Below are positions 9,298 through 17,817 of a stretch of 50,555 nucleotides of DNA, one piece after another; the first letter of the stretch is position 1, and each line of letters opens with the position of its first letter. This DNA is from Rosenbergiella nectarea (lineage in GTDB: Bacteria > Pseudomonadota > Gammaproteobacteria > Enterobacterales > Enterobacteriaceae). The position numbers and the translations under genes are program-made. Under the pieces are notes generated by a model. That model had not been told where the DNA came from. It was given only the letters and a program-made list of their open reading frames with translations, and did no database searches. The DNA is taken from NCBI RefSeq assembly GCF_900111105.1, contig NZ_FOGC01000016.1:1-50555 (forward strand), in the 5' to 3' direction.

Positions 9298-10467
9298 TTA
9301 CTCTGCATTAGCGTTGATGATTCGCTGAATAATGTGATCCGCTTGCTGCAACTGTAAGGTTAATGCGTCACTCTCATAAGCAGGCGACTTACGCATCACC
9401 GTGGCCAGTGCTTGACCCGAAGTATTGCGGACATCTATTGTTACTTGAGTTGAGAGTCCGATACGTAACGGATGTTGCTGAAGATCTTGCGGGTCTAAGG
9501 AGACGCGTACCGGTAAGCGTTGTACCACTTTAATCCAGTTACCGCTGGCATTTTGTGCGGGGAGTAAAGAGAAGGCACTGCCCGTTCCCATATCTAAACC
9601 GACCACTTTGCCATGATAGGTCACTGCATCACCATAGATATCTGCTGTCACGGTGACAGGCTGGCCAATGCGTACGTCAGCAAGTTGTGTCTCTTTAAAG
9701 TTAGCATCCACCCATAATTCTTGGCTGGGGACCACTACCATCAGCGCGCTACTTGGTGTGATTTGTGCGCCAACTTGAACACTGCGGCGTGAGACATAAC
9801 CATCGATAGGACTGCGAATATCGGTACGCTGCAGCGCTAGCCAAGCATCTTTGAGTGCAGTAGCACTCTGTTGGATAACCGGTTGCTGGTCCAGAGGCGT
9901 ATTCAAAATCATGGCCTGGTTCGCATTGAGCTGCTGAATGGCAACATCGAGAGAGGCTTTGGCACTGGCCGCGGTATCGCGGGCATGTTGTAACTCTTCT
10001 CTGCCAATCAGTTGTCGTTGTGCGAGGGGTTTACGACGAGCCAAATCGGCTTCTGCTTGGGCTAATGCAGTCCGCTTCAACTCGATATTGGCTTGATATT
10101 GGCGATTATTAATCATTAATTGTCGCACTTGTCGCACGCTACTGGCTAGGGCGGTTTCGGCTTTATCTAGCGCTTGATTCGCATCGGTTTTATCCAACGA
10201 AACCAAGATATCGCCTTTATGCACTAAGTCAGTGTTATCAAACCATACCTTACTCACGCTGCCTGAAATCTGAGGGGATATTTGCACCTGATTTCCGGCA
10301 ACGTAGGCATCATCTGTATCCTGCTGGTGGCTTAAAACTAAGAACCAATATAGAGCGTAAGCAATCGCGATAATAACGCAGGCGACCAGAAGGAGTATCA
10401 GAAGGGGTTTACGTTTTTTCCTTGCTGGCGGAGACGTTGGTGAAGGTGATTTCTCAACGGAAGTCAT
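9298..10467 (-). CDS. emrA: Multidrug efflux membrane-fusion protein EmrA
   Basis: EmrA is the periplasmic adaptor linking EmrB to TolC. The 389-aa product (E. coli 390) has a basic N-terminus (RKKRK), one membrane anchor near residues 22-44, a biotinyl-lipoyl-like segment around DDAYVAGNQVQISPQISG, a long alpha-helical hairpin rich in Ala/Gln/Leu (about 95-210), the second lipoyl half (RSPIDGYVSRRSVQVGAQ) and a beta-barrel part. Start ATG 10467 follows AGGA at good spacing. A hairpin with a T tract lies between emrR and this gene. Confidence 0.96.
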   Translation of the reverse strand: MTSVEKSPSPTSPPARKKRKPLLILLLVACVIIAIAYALYWFLVLSHQQDTDDAYVAGNQVQISPQISGSVSKVWFDNTDLVHKGDILVSLDKTDANQALDKAETALASSVRQVRQLMINNRQYQANIELKRTALAQAEADLARRKPLAQRQLIGREELQHARDTAASAKASLDVAIQQLNANQAMILNTPLDQQPVIQQSATALKDAWLALQRTDIRSPIDGYVSRRSVQVGAQITPSSALMVVVPSQELWVDANFKETQLADVRIGQPVTVTADIYGDAVTYHGKVVGLDMGTGSAFSLLPAQNASGNWIKVVQRLPVRVSLDPQDLQQHPLRIGLSTQVTIDVRNTSGQALATVMRKSPAYESDALTLQLQQADHIIQRIINANAE

Positions 10468-10497
10468 AACTTAAATCCTGCTATAAAGACTACACAT

Positions 10498-10525
10498 AAA
10501 AAAACACTTCAGCTTAGTGAAGTGT
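10498..10525 (-). terminator. Terminator-like hairpin between emrR and emrA
   Basis: Read on the minus strand, ACACTTCA and TGAAGTGT form a perfect 8-bp stem around a CTAAGC loop, followed by seven T (10504-10498). This is a canonical intrinsic terminator placed inside the emrRAB operon, about 30 bases before emrA. It probably acts as a partial terminator that lowers pump expression relative to the repressor. Confidence 0.75.
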
Positions 10526-10550
10526 ATCAATCGAAAGTAATAATAAGTTT

Positions 10551-11081
10551 TTATTCTTGATCGGAACTCGGCGGAGAGTTTTGCGAAAAAGTATCGAGAT
10601 GATCGAGTAATTTGCGGTAGATAGATTCCAATTGGTTTTGCTCTTCTGAAGAGAGAATGCCCCATATCGCTTGGAAACTGTCGTACTGTGGAGGCAGTAT
10701 CTCGCAAAGAAATTCATAGCCAGCATCCGTTAAGTGAAGATGCAGGCAGCGACGGTCGTTATCGCTTTCACGGCGTTCTACCCAACCGCGTTTCTGGAGT
10801 TCATCCGCAACGCGCGTTGCATTGGTACGAGAAGATCCCAATGCTGAGCTGAGTTCAGAGGGTTGAATACTCTGGTTGTCACAAGCATCTAAGGTTAATA
10901 ACGCATTAAAGATGGTGTCATTAAGTCCACGATCCTTGAGCATTTTATTACGATTTTCAAGAAGCTTGGTTTGAATATGCATGTGCAATCGTGTCAACAG
11001 CACCACACGCACAGGATAATTGTCGTGGCGAAGCGACAGATTAGATAACATCTTTTCAATTGGTTCGAAAGAACTGTCCAA
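10551..11081 (-). CDS. emrR: MarR-family repressor EmrR (MprA)
   Basis: EmrR is a dimeric MarR-type repressor of emrRAB and microcin genes that releases DNA on binding hydrophobic drugs. The protein shows the winged helix-turn-helix region [20 protein letters not shown], the recognition wing [14 protein letters not shown], and the N-terminal [17 protein letters not shown] arm. Alignment to E. coli (MDSSF...) places the start at TTG 11081, which has GAGGTG at 11086-11091 at ideal spacing. The in-frame ATG at 11093 would add four residues but lacks a ribosome-binding site. It is the first gene of the emr operon. Confidence 0.93.
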   Translation of the reverse strand: MDSSFEPIEKMLSNLSLRHDNYPVRVVLLTRLHMHIQTKLLENRNKMLKDRGLNDTIFNALLTLDACDNQSIQPSELSSALGSSRTNATRVADELQKRGWVERRESDNDRRCLHLHLTDAGYEFLCEILPPQYDSFQAIWGILSSEEQNQLESIYRKLLDHLDTFSQNSPPSSDQE

Positions 11082-11301
11082 GTCACACCTCATTTTTACA
11101 GCTATGTACTCACTACTCGTTACCGCAACGTGCAGACGAAGGGGAATTACCTAACCGTTAAAGTTGTCATAGATTGAAACTGATTACCAGCGATAAAATA
11201 ACTAAGATGACTACTACAATGCTAATTATCTAGTCGTGTTACAGCGCGCGATAGTATGAACCAGTTAGTGCGGAGGGTTTGGGCAAAAGATGCATAATAG
11301 T

Positions 11302-11321
11302 AAGGGCCACGACGGGCCCTT
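11302..11321. terminator. Stem-loop behind proX
   Basis: AAGGGCC (11302-11308) pairs with GGCCCTT (11315-11321) just beyond the proX stop. There is no T tract, so it may be a weak terminator or a 3'-end stabiliser separating proVWX from emrRAB. Confidence 0.45.
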
Positions 11322-11335
11322 GGTAAGAAGGTGTA

Positions 11336-12313
11336 TTAGTGTAAAGCGCTGGTTACCCAGTGATCAAACAAGGCCTGGTGGCTTTTAATCCATCCATCCA
11401 CATGACGATTAATGTCTGCCTCAGAGCTTTGACCGGCACGCATTGCAGCATTCTCTGCATTGATATCCGCTAACGGGAGCTTCATTTCTGCAAAGAGTTT
11501 AGCCGCCGCAGGATTTTTTTCAGCCCACTGTTTATTAGCGATAATATTGATATTGTTGACTTGGAAACCATAATTTTTCCCATTAGGTAATGTGGTATCC
11601 GTTTTTTGCGGATCGGCAGAGAAAGGCACCTCTAACCAAACAACCTCCTTACCCGGCTTCAGCACATCGCTGACCCAGAAAGGGGTCCAGGTGTAGTAAA
11701 GGATCGGTTTACCTTGTTTGAAACGCGTGATGGTATCAGCCATCATCGCCGCATAGTTCCCTTGGTTATTAGAGACCGTTTGCTCAAGCTGATAGGCTTT
11801 CATTTGGTAGGCAATCACGGTATCACATCCCCAGCCGGGCGTGCATCCGGTCAGGTCGGCACGACCATCGCCATTGCTATCAAAGAGTTTAGCGAGTTTA
11901 GGGTCTTTTAACTGCTCAATATTAGTGATGTGATATTGCTCGGCAGTCTTCTTATCGATCAAGTAGCCTTGTGCTGCGCCAGTGACATAATGCCCTTCCC
12001 GATAAAAGGCCGAATGACCGCCTGCGGCATCGAACATATTCTCTTGTAAAGGCTGCCAGTTGACGGCCATAAACGTCGCATCCCCTTTAGCAATCGAGGT
12101 ATAACCCACGTTGTAATCCACTTCTTCAGGATCAGAAACGTGGTAGCCTAATTTTTCCAATGCCCGACTAACCAATAAGGTTTGGAAAGTTTCCTCGGTA
12201 ATCGTGCTTTGAATAGGTTTAACCGTCTTACCTTGTCCAGGAAGATCGCTAGCTTGAGTGCCAATACTGGTTAAGAGGGTAAGGGCAGCAGAAGTAATGA
12301 GTAATTTACGCAT
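11336..12313 (-). CDS. proX: Glycine betaine/proline-binding periplasmic protein ProX
   Basis: ProX is the periplasmic substrate-binding protein of the ProU osmoprotectant ABC transporter. The 325-aa precursor has a signal peptide ([14 protein letters not shown]..., likely cut after QA at residue 21). It has the ligand-box tryptophan segments [10 protein letters not shown] and [12 protein letters not shown], and a disulfide loop GCTPGWGC, all as in E. coli ProX (330 aa). It is the last gene of proVWX, nine bases after proW. Confidence 0.97.
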   Translation of the reverse strand: MRKLLITSAALTLLTSIGTQASDLPGQGKTVKPIQSTITEETFQTLLVSRALEKLGYHVSDPEEVDYNVGYTSIAKGDATFMAVNWQPLQENMFDAAGGHSAFYREGHYVTGAAQGYLIDKKTAEQYHITNIEQLKDPKLAKLFDSNGDGRADLTGCTPGWGCDTVIAYQMKAYQLEQTVSNNQGNYAAMMADTITRFKQGKPILYYTWTPFWVSDVLKPGKEVVWLEVPFSADPQKTDTTLPNGKNYGFQVNNINIIANKQWAEKNPAAAKLFAEMKLPLADINAENAAMRAGQSSEADINRHVDGWIKSHQALFDHWVTSALH

Positions 12314-12322
12314 AATCAGTTC

Positions 12323-13399
12323 TCAACGGTGAGTGGTTCGACGAAAAGGAGTGGTGAGTAGACCGATGGGGCCGGTTTGATACCAACGCTGGTGGCGCTG
12401 ATGGCGTTTATCGACGCCGAAGGATTGTGTTAACCGATCGAGGATAATGGCGAGAATAACGATACCGACCCCGCCGATAGAGGCCTGTCCCATATCGAGA
12501 CGACCAATACCCCGTAGAACCATTTGTCCTAATCCTCCGACCGCGATCATTGAGGCGATGACGACCATGGAAAGTGCCAGCATAAGCGTTTGGTTTATAC
12601 CCGCCATAATGGATGGCATCGCGATAGGAAGCTGAACCTTACATAACATTTGTCGCGGACTTGCGCCAAAAGATTGGCTCGCCTCGATCAGATCCTCTGG
12701 CACTTGCTTAATTCCGAGGATCGTCAGGCGGATAATCGGCGGCACAGCAAAAATAATGGTGACCACCACACCGGGTACATTCCCGATCCCGAATAGCATC
12801 ACAATGGGGACTAAATAGACAAACGCAGGCGTTGTCTGCATCGCATCCAATAGAGGGCGTACCACTTTTGCGGCACGATCACTCCGTGCTAAAGCGATAC
12901 CGAGAGGAAGTCCAATTAGGACACAGAAAAATAGCGAGGTGAGGACTAATGCTAGGGTAATCATTGCATCATTCCAGACGCCAATGCAGCCAATAAAAAT
13001 CAGCGCGACGAACGTGCCTATCCCCATTCGTGCGTTCGTCAGCTGCCATGCGATGCAAGCAAAGAGGATAATCGCCGCGGGAGCGGGAATATGAGTGAGT
13101 AACTGTTGAAAACTACTTAAAATATAGTCGACAGGTACCCGTATCCCTTGAAACAGTGGGCGGCAATGCTCAACGAGGCCATTGATACCTACCGTCACCC
13201 AGTGGTCGAGCGGAATCAATGTTGAGTGAAACGGATCACTCAACGAGAAAGTGTGATGCTCGACTGGTGCACTATTTAACCAATCGCTCTGATCGGGGGA
13301 AGACGAAGAGGGGGTGCTGTTATTTGCCCCGCCCCAAGGGTCGGAACTGGTCGTCGTATCGGAACGAGTGCTCCAAGGGTCGTTAGTCGTAGTGGTCAT
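12323..13399 (-). CDS. proW: Glycine betaine/proline ABC transporter permease ProW
   Basis: ProW is the membrane-spanning permease of the ProU system. The 358-aa product (E. coli 354) has a hydrophilic Ser/Thr-rich N-terminal tail of about 60 residues with two DPW motifs. Several membrane segments follow, then the ABC permease coupling motif around [24 protein letters not shown]. The conserved [14 protein letters not shown] stretch is visible. Its ATG overlaps the proV stop by four bases (ATGA), indicating translational coupling. Confidence 0.97.
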   Translation of the reverse strand: MTTTTNDPWSTRSDTTTSSDPWGGANNSTPSSSSPDQSDWLNSAPVEHHTFSLSDPFHSTLIPLDHWVTVGINGLVEHCRPLFQGIRVPVDYILSSFQQLLTHIPAPAAIILFACIAWQLTNARMGIGTFVALIFIGCIGVWNDAMITLALVLTSLFFCVLIGLPLGIALARSDRAAKVVRPLLDAMQTTPAFVYLVPIVMLFGIGNVPGVVVTIIFAVPPIIRLTILGIKQVPEDLIEASQSFGASPRQMLCKVQLPIAMPSIMAGINQTLMLALSMVVIASMIAVGGLGQMVLRGIGRLDMGQASIGGVGIVILAIILDRLTQSFGVDKRHQRHQRWYQTGPIGLLTTPFRRTTHR

Positions 13400-14592
13400 A
13401 GGTTACCGGCCTCCCGATTTAAAGCTTTTAATAGCGTACTTTTTGAAATGATCCCTAAGAATTGCTGTGTCTCATCGACCACAGGCAGGGCGCAGGGCGC
13501 ATCAGCTACCGGTGTAAACAGATCGCTTAGGGAGGTCGAGGCCTCTACAGGTAAGAGATGAGAAAGATAGGCCTGCTCTAATGGCAGATTCTCCTTGGCC
13601 GCACGCTGTAGGCTTTCAGCGGTCACTATGCCGGCATAGTGCTGCTTATTGAGGACATAACCATAATCGCGGTCCTGATCGGTCAGCAATTTCAAAGCCG
13701 ATTTCGGCCCTAAGCCCGTGACACGGTGAATGATCGAGCCGGTGGCCGGCTTCGCAATATCTTTTGCACTGAAGACCTGACTGATATCGACCCCGCGGAA
13801 GAAGGTTTCTACGTAGGCATTAGCGGGTTGGTTGAGGATCTCATCAGGCGTTCCAACCTGTACGACCTGACCGTTTTGCATAATAGCAATACGATCACCA
13901 ATGCGCATTGCCTCATCTAAGTCGTGGGAGATAAACACTATTGTGCGTTGCTGTTTTGATTGCAGTTTGACCAGTTCATCTTGCATCTCTGTACGAATGA
14001 GCGGGTCGAGGGCTGAAAAGGCTTCATCCATCAGGAGAATATAGGGATCGTTGGCGAGCGCTCTGGCCAGACCGACACGCTGCCTCATTCCACCTGAAAG
14101 CTGGTCAGGCCAGGATGAGGCATATTTTTCTAATCCAACTTGGCGAAGGGCTTCTAATGCTTTACTCAGTCGCTGTGATTTTTCAATGCCAGCTAAGGTC
14201 ATGCCAAAAGCGGTATTATCTAGCACTGTCATATGAGGCATCAGAGCAAAGGATTGGAAGACCATACTGATTTTTGTCCGGCGTATTTCACGCAGCGTTT
14301 TGTCAGAAACTTGCGCGATATCTTGACCGTCGATAAGCACCTGCCCACGGCTAGGGGTAATCAAACGGTTGAGTAATCTGACCAGTGTCGATTTACCCGA
14401 ACCGGATAACCCCATAATCACAAATATCTCGCCTTCGTGAATCGTGAGGTCCACATTGTTAACACCAACTGATAAGCCAGTTTTATCGAGTATGCTTTCT
14501 TTATCGTAACCTTGTTCGAGCAACTTATAGGCGCGCTCAGGGTTACCCCCAAAAATTTTATGCAAATTTTTGACTTGGAGTTTTATTGTCAT
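13396..14592 (-). CDS. proV: Glycine betaine/proline ABC transporter ATPase ProV
   Basis: ProV is the cytoplasmic ATPase driving ProU uptake of glycine betaine and proline betaine under osmotic stress. The 398-aa product (E. coli 400) shows Walker [10 protein letters not shown] (61-69), the signature [15 protein letters not shown], Walker [13 protein letters not shown], and a C-terminal pair of CBS-like domains (about 265-398) that in the family sense ionic strength. It is first in the proVWX operon, behind an AT-rich region with a candidate promoter at 14666-14693. AGGA lies upstream of its ATG. Confidence 0.97.
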   Translation of the reverse strand: MTIKLQVKNLHKIFGGNPERAYKLLEQGYDKESILDKTGLSVGVNNVDLTIHEGEIFVIMGLSGSGKSTLVRLLNRLITPSRGQVLIDGQDIAQVSDKTLREIRRTKISMVFQSFALMPHMTVLDNTAFGMTLAGIEKSQRLSKALEALRQVGLEKYASSWPDQLSGGMRQRVGLARALANDPYILLMDEAFSALDPLIRTEMQDELVKLQSKQQRTIVFISHDLDEAMRIGDRIAIMQNGQVVQVGTPDEILNQPANAYVETFFRGVDISQVFSAKDIAKPATGSIIHRVTGLGPKSALKLLTDQDRDYGYVLNKQHYAGIVTAESLQRAAKENLPLEQAYLSHLLPVEASTSLSDLFTPVADAPCALPVVDETQQFLGIISKSTLLKALNREAGNL

Positions 14593-14867
14593 GTTTACTG
14601 TTATTTCCTGATATTGTTTATTTAATCATTGAGTTATAAATATTTCCATTCTTATTAGATAAGTAAACCTATCACACTGAAACGCTTTAACAACCTTTTT
14701 ATGCAGCATTGAATGCATATATATGCATTGATTTGGGATTTTTCCTAGGCATGACAAGTGGTTAGGGAAAATTGTTTCAATAAATAAATTTAATCAAAAT
14801 ATGCATAGCTAATAATTATCATGCTAAGCAAATAACGGGCCAGGAGGGGGGGAGTGGTGAAAAAAAT
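14593..14867 (-). promoter_or_regulatory. AT-rich proU upstream region with promoter and 18-bp palindrome
   Basis: This is the control region of proVWX. On the minus strand a candidate promoter reads TTGTTA (14693-14688), 16-bp spacer, TAGGTT (14671-14666). Just upstream of its -35 box is a perfect 18-bp palindrome, AATGCATATATATGCATT (14712-14729). The region is strongly AT-rich with A/T runs, which fits the H-NS-controlled curved DNA known at E. coli proU. No gene is visible in it. Confidence 0.5.
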
Positions 14868-14898
14868 GCAAAAAAAAACCAGCGGTTGAGCGCTGGTT
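14868..14898 (-). terminator. Terminator of ygaM
   Basis: On the minus strand AACCAGCG (14898-14891) pairs with CGCTGGTT (14884-14877) and is followed by a run of T (A run at 14868-14876 on the plus strand). It lies 30 bases behind the ygaM stop. Confidence 0.88.
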
Positions 14899-14927
14899 GA
14901 TAGCGGTTTATTTTGCGCGTTAACGCA

Positions 14928-15242
14928 TTATTTACGCGACAGTAATAGACCGAATACGAAGCCTACCGCTGCGGTAACGCCTAAAGCTGAAGCGGGGTTA
15001 TCTTGAACCCACTGCGTCGCTTGGCAGCCAGAGTCACATAAGTTTTCTCGAAGTGATTTCTTACCTTTGTTGAAGGTGGCACGTGTTTTCTTCAAGAGGC
15101 GCTCTGCATTACTGCGCGCTTCGTCGAACCCTTCTTTGGCATCGTCACCATAAGAGTTCAGTAGAGCCTCTAGGGAATCAGCTAATTCTTGTACGTCGGC
15201 ATTATCTTCTGGTAAATCATATTGTTGTAATTTCTTAGCCAT
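14928..15242 (-). CDS. ygaM: DUF883-family ribosome/membrane-associated protein YgaM
   Basis: This is a small protein of the ElaB/YqjD/YgaM family (DUF883), whose better-studied members are stationary-phase inner-membrane proteins that bind ribosomes. The about 104-aa product has an amphipathic coiled-coil-like N-terminal part (LADSLEALLNSYGDDAKEGFDEARS). One C-terminal glycine-zipper membrane segment (ALGVTAAVGFVFGLLLS) ends in RK. Assignment to ygaM rather than yqjD/elaB rests on neighbours: ygaC and proV flank it as in E. coli. Of two adjacent ATGs, the second (15242) has the better distance to GGAG; a TTG at 15254 is also in frame. Confidence 0.8.
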   Translation of the reverse strand: MAKKLQQYDLPEDNADVQELADSLEALLNSYGDDAKEGFDEARSNAERLLKKTRATFNKGKKSLRENLCDSGCQATQWVQDNPASALGVTAAVGFVFGLLLSRK

Positions 15243-15388
15243 CATATTCTCCAAGATTTGAATTCGTGTTAATAATTATAGTCAGCTTTTTATATTTGTA
15301 TAATCTTAGAGAAAATTCCGAATGATCTGAACTACAAGCTTGTTGGGCTAGGATAAAGTTCGCTGATAAAAAATTAAGGGGTTTTTAT

Positions 15389-15724
15389 ATGTATTTACGA
15401 CCGGATGAAGTGGCTAAGGTATTAGAAAAAGCGGGATTTGAAGTCGACGTGGTAACGCCAAAAACTTATGGTTATCGCCGCGCCGACCATTATGTTTATG
15501 TAAATCGTGAAGCTCGCTTGGGAAGAACGGCATTAGTCATCCATCCTACCCTTAAAGAGCGTAGCCAGAATTTCGCAGAACCGACATCCGATTTAAAAAC
15601 TTGCGATCACTACAAAGAATTTCCGCTCTATCTTGCCAGTGACAATCAAGAGCATTATGGAATACCTCATGGGTTTAGTTCGCGTATTGCCTTAGAACGT
15701 TACTTATGCAGCATGTTTGGCTAA
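15389..15724 (+). CDS. ygaC: DUF2002-family protein YgaC
   Basis: This 111-aa cytoplasmic protein is of unknown function (YgaC, DUF2002). It is highly conserved with E. coli YgaC from [17 protein letters not shown] through [28 protein letters not shown] and [19 protein letters not shown]. In E. coli ygaC is adjacent to ygaM and reported under Fur control. I do not see a clear Fur box here. It is divergent from ygaM across 146 bases, with AAGGGG upstream of ATG 15389. Confidence 0.93.
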   Translation: MYLRPDEVAKVLEKAGFEVDVVTPKTYGYRRADHYVYVNREARLGRTALVIHPTLKERSQNFAEPTSDLKTCDHYKEFPLYLASDNQEHYGIPHGFSSRIALERYLCSMFG

Positions 15725-15762
15725 ATAAAGGTTCATTATCTTAGCGGTATCTAGCTATATCG

Positions 15763-16317
15763 CTATTGTGCGGTAGGCGGTAATAACGACTGATTGTCAT
15801 TACCGCTGTGAAATTTCGCCAAATATTGAGGCTGAAAAATACACATTCTTAAGGTGTCACGGTAGGTGCCATTGATAAAGAACTCCTGTTTTAAAATCCC
15901 CTCTGTTTCAAAGCCTAATTTCGAATAAATATGGATCGCTTTTTCGTTTTCTTTATCAACAATCAAATAAAGCTTATAGAGATTCAGTACAGAAAATCCG
16001 TAATCCATTGCGGCACGCGTTGCCTTATTGGCTAATCCTTTACCTTGATGATCAGGGTCGATGATAATTTGAAATTCTGCCCGCCGATGGATATGGTTAA
16101 TTTCTACTAGCTCCACCAGTCCGGTCTTTTCACCTTCATGCTCGACCACAAAACGACGTTCGCTCTGATCATGAATATGTTTATCGTAGAGATCGGAGAG
16201 CTCGACAAAGGCTTCATAGGGCTCTTCAAACCAATAGCGCATCACGGTAGCATTATTATCCAGTTGATGAACAAAGCGAAGATCTTCACGTTCTAAAGGA
16301 CGAAGTTTAATAGTCAT
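15763..16317 (-). CDS. speG: Spermidine N1-acetyltransferase SpeG
   Basis: SpeG acetylates spermidine and spermine with acetyl-CoA, relieving polyamine toxicity in the cytoplasm. The 184-aa GNAT protein matches E. coli SpeG closely ([19 protein letters not shown], the acidic substrate/allosteric loop [20 protein letters not shown]). It has the acetyl-CoA motif [11 protein letters not shown] and the conserved [16 protein letters not shown]. It is convergent with ygaC and divergent from puuE, and stands outside its E. coli neighbourhood. The ribosome-binding site is weak. Confidence 0.96.
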   Translation of the reverse strand: MTIKLRPLEREDLRFVHQLDNNATVMRYWFEEPYEAFVELSDLYDKHIHDQSERRFVVEHEGEKTGLVELVEINHIHRRAEFQIIIDPDHQGKGLANKATRAAMDYGFSVLNLYKLYLIVDKENEKAIHIYSKLGFETEGILKQEFFINGTYRDTLRMCIFQPQYLAKFHSGNDNQSLLPPTAQ

Positions 16318-16380
16318 ATTGAGGCCTTATATAAGGAAATCTGAAAGAGTATCGTAACGTCTGTTTCACTATTTCTAAGT

Positions 16381-16396
16381 TGGCACAGGCTTTGCA
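16381..16396 (+). promoter_or_regulatory. Sigma-54 promoter of puuE
   Basis: TGGCAC-N5-TTGCA (16381-16386 and 16392-16396) matches the -24/-12 RpoN consensus exactly at the invariant GG and GC with correct spacing. It lies 45 bases before the puuE ATG. No convincing NtrC dyad is visible in the short divergent region with speG. Confidence 0.85.
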
Positions 16397-16441
16397 ACAA
16401 TTGTTTCAAGATATCGTTTTTTGATTCATGGAGTATTGTAG

Positions 16442-17392
16442 ATGAAGGGTAGTGAGATTATCAAAGATCTTCTTGCAAAGAAGTATTCGCGAGATTTGAT
16501 AGGTTATGCAGGACAACCACCCAAAGTTGAGTGGCCCAATAAAGCGCGAGTCGCCGTACAGTTTGTCCTTAATTATGAAGAGGGCGCAGAGAATCACGTT
16601 GAGCATGGTGATGCAGGCTCTGAACAATTCTTGTCCGATATTATCGGTGCCACCAGTTATCCTGACCGGCATATGTCGATGGACTCCCTGTATGAATACG
16701 GTTCGCGCGCCGGATTTTGGCGGATACATCAAGAATTTCAACGTCGTGGTCTGCCACTAACGGTATTTGGCGTTGCGATGGCTCTCGCCCGTCACCCTGA
16801 GATTGTTCAAGCGATTCGAGAGGCGGACTATGATGTGGTCAGTCATGGTTGGCGCTGGATCCATTATCAGGCCATGTCGCCAGAGCAAGAAGCTGAGCAT
16901 ATGGACAACGCGACAGCCGTCCTAACTGAACTGTTCGGTAAACCGCCAGTGGGCTGGTATACCGGTAGAGATAGCCCAAATACACGCCGTTTATTAGTGG
17001 AGCGAGGCGACTATCTGTATGACAGCGATTATTATGGAGATGATCTCCCGTTCTGGATGCCTGTGACCACTCATGATGGCCAGCAACATTCCCATTTAGT
17101 GATCCCGTATACGCTTGAATGCAACGATATGCGTTTTGCGACCCCGCAGGGCTTTAATACCGCAGAGCAATTCTATACTTATTTGCGAGACAGTTTCGAC
17201 GTCCTTTACGAAGAAGGCACGACATCGCCGAAAATGCTATCGATAGGGATGCACTGCCGATTATTAGGCCGGCCAGGCAAGTTCCGGGCATTACAGCGAT
17301 TCCTTGACCATATCCAACAATTTCCAGATGTATGGATCTGTACGCGTCAGCAGATAGCCGAGCACTGGGTCACTCACCACCCAGCACCCTAA
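16442..17392 (+). CDS. puuE: Allantoinase PuuE (polysaccharide-deacetylase-like)
   Basis: PuuE hydrolyses allantoin to allantoate. It belongs to the NodB/polysaccharide deacetylase fold and is unrelated to the amidohydrolase-type allantoinases (AllB, HpxB). The 316-aa product carries the family-typical opening (YAGQPPKVEWPNKARVAVQFVLNYEEGAE), DVVSHGWRWI, GWYTGRDSPNTRRLL and YDSDYYGDDLPFW segments. GGAG at 16430-16433 precedes the ATG. It is transcribed alone from a sigma-54 promoter and is convergent with hpxZ. It supplies the allantoin-opening step for hpxK downstream in the island. Confidence 0.92.
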   Translation: MKGSEIIKDLLAKKYSRDLIGYAGQPPKVEWPNKARVAVQFVLNYEEGAENHVEHGDAGSEQFLSDIIGATSYPDRHMSMDSLYEYGSRAGFWRIHQEFQRRGLPLTVFGVAMALARHPEIVQAIREADYDVVSHGWRWIHYQAMSPEQEAEHMDNATAVLTELFGKPPVGWYTGRDSPNTRRLLVERGDYLYDSDYYGDDLPFWMPVTTHDGQQHSHLVIPYTLECNDMRFATPQGFNTAEQFYTYLRDSFDVLYEEGTTSPKMLSIGMHCRLLGRPGKFRALQRFLDHIQQFPDVWICTRQQIAEHWVTHHPAP

Positions 17393-17400
17393 TAGTTTAT

Positions 17401-17425
17401 AGGAATAAGGGAAGGCCTTATTCCT
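17401..17425. terminator. Stem-loop between puuE and hpxZ
   Basis: AGGAATAAGG (17401-17410) and CCTTATTCCT (17416-17425) form a perfect 10-bp stem with a GAAGG loop between the two convergent stops. There is no T tract on either strand, so a bidirectional but weak terminator is inferred. Confidence 0.5.
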
Positions 17426-17808
17426 TAGCTCATCAGACTGACGTGGGCGGCAACGATACGCCAGCCTTGTGGAAACTTTATCCAAGTCTGTTGCTGGCGG
17501 CCTATCTTGGTGGTGTTGTCGCGCGTAAATTCCGTGCTACACACCGCCATCTCTTCACCGTAGGTCGTGATAACAGTATTTCTTAGGTTACGGTCCAAAT
17601 TAGCGGCAGGGCGACTTGCACGAAAAGCCTGAATTTCTTCAATACCATAGAGGTTTTCGCCGGCACCCAGCCTTACCGTGTGGGGGCTATGCCAAAAAAG
17701 CTCATCTAATACGACAGTATCGTTAGTGGTGAGGGCGATTTCGTAGCGAGTAAATTGGTGTTTCACTTCTGCAAGAACATGGGGTTGGTTAATTGTCATA
17801 TCGACCAT
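17425..17808 (-). CDS. hpxZ: Oxalurate catabolism protein HpxZ (NTF2-like, DUF3225)
   Basis: This small NTF2-fold protein is found with AtzE-type amidases in hpx clusters and linked to oxalurate use in Klebsiella; its exact role is not settled. The 127-aa product has the family features: an N-terminal helix VKHQFTRYEIALTTND, the LDELFWHSPHTVRLGAGENLYGIEEIQAFRASR core, and a final strand TWIKFPQGWRIVAAHVSLM. AGGAAG lies at good distance from ATG 17808. It is last of a tight hpxWXYZ operon, nine bases behind hpxY. Confidence 0.85.
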   Translation of the reverse strand: MVDMTINQPHVLAEVKHQFTRYEIALTTNDTVVLDELFWHSPHTVRLGAGENLYGIEEIQAFRASRPAANLDRNLRNTVITTYGEEMAVCSTEFTRDNTTKIGRQQQTWIKFPQGWRIVAAHVSLMS

Positions 17809-17817
17809 CGGGGCTTC

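Noticed and set aside
15255-15388. Possible Fur box between ygaM and ygaC
   Set aside because: The region is AT-rich, but no match close to the GATAATGATAATCATTATC pattern could be found.
15741-15764. Imperfect palindrome TAGCGGTAT...ATATCGCTA between ygaC and speG as a terminator
   Set aside because: Several central mismatches and no T tract on either strand.
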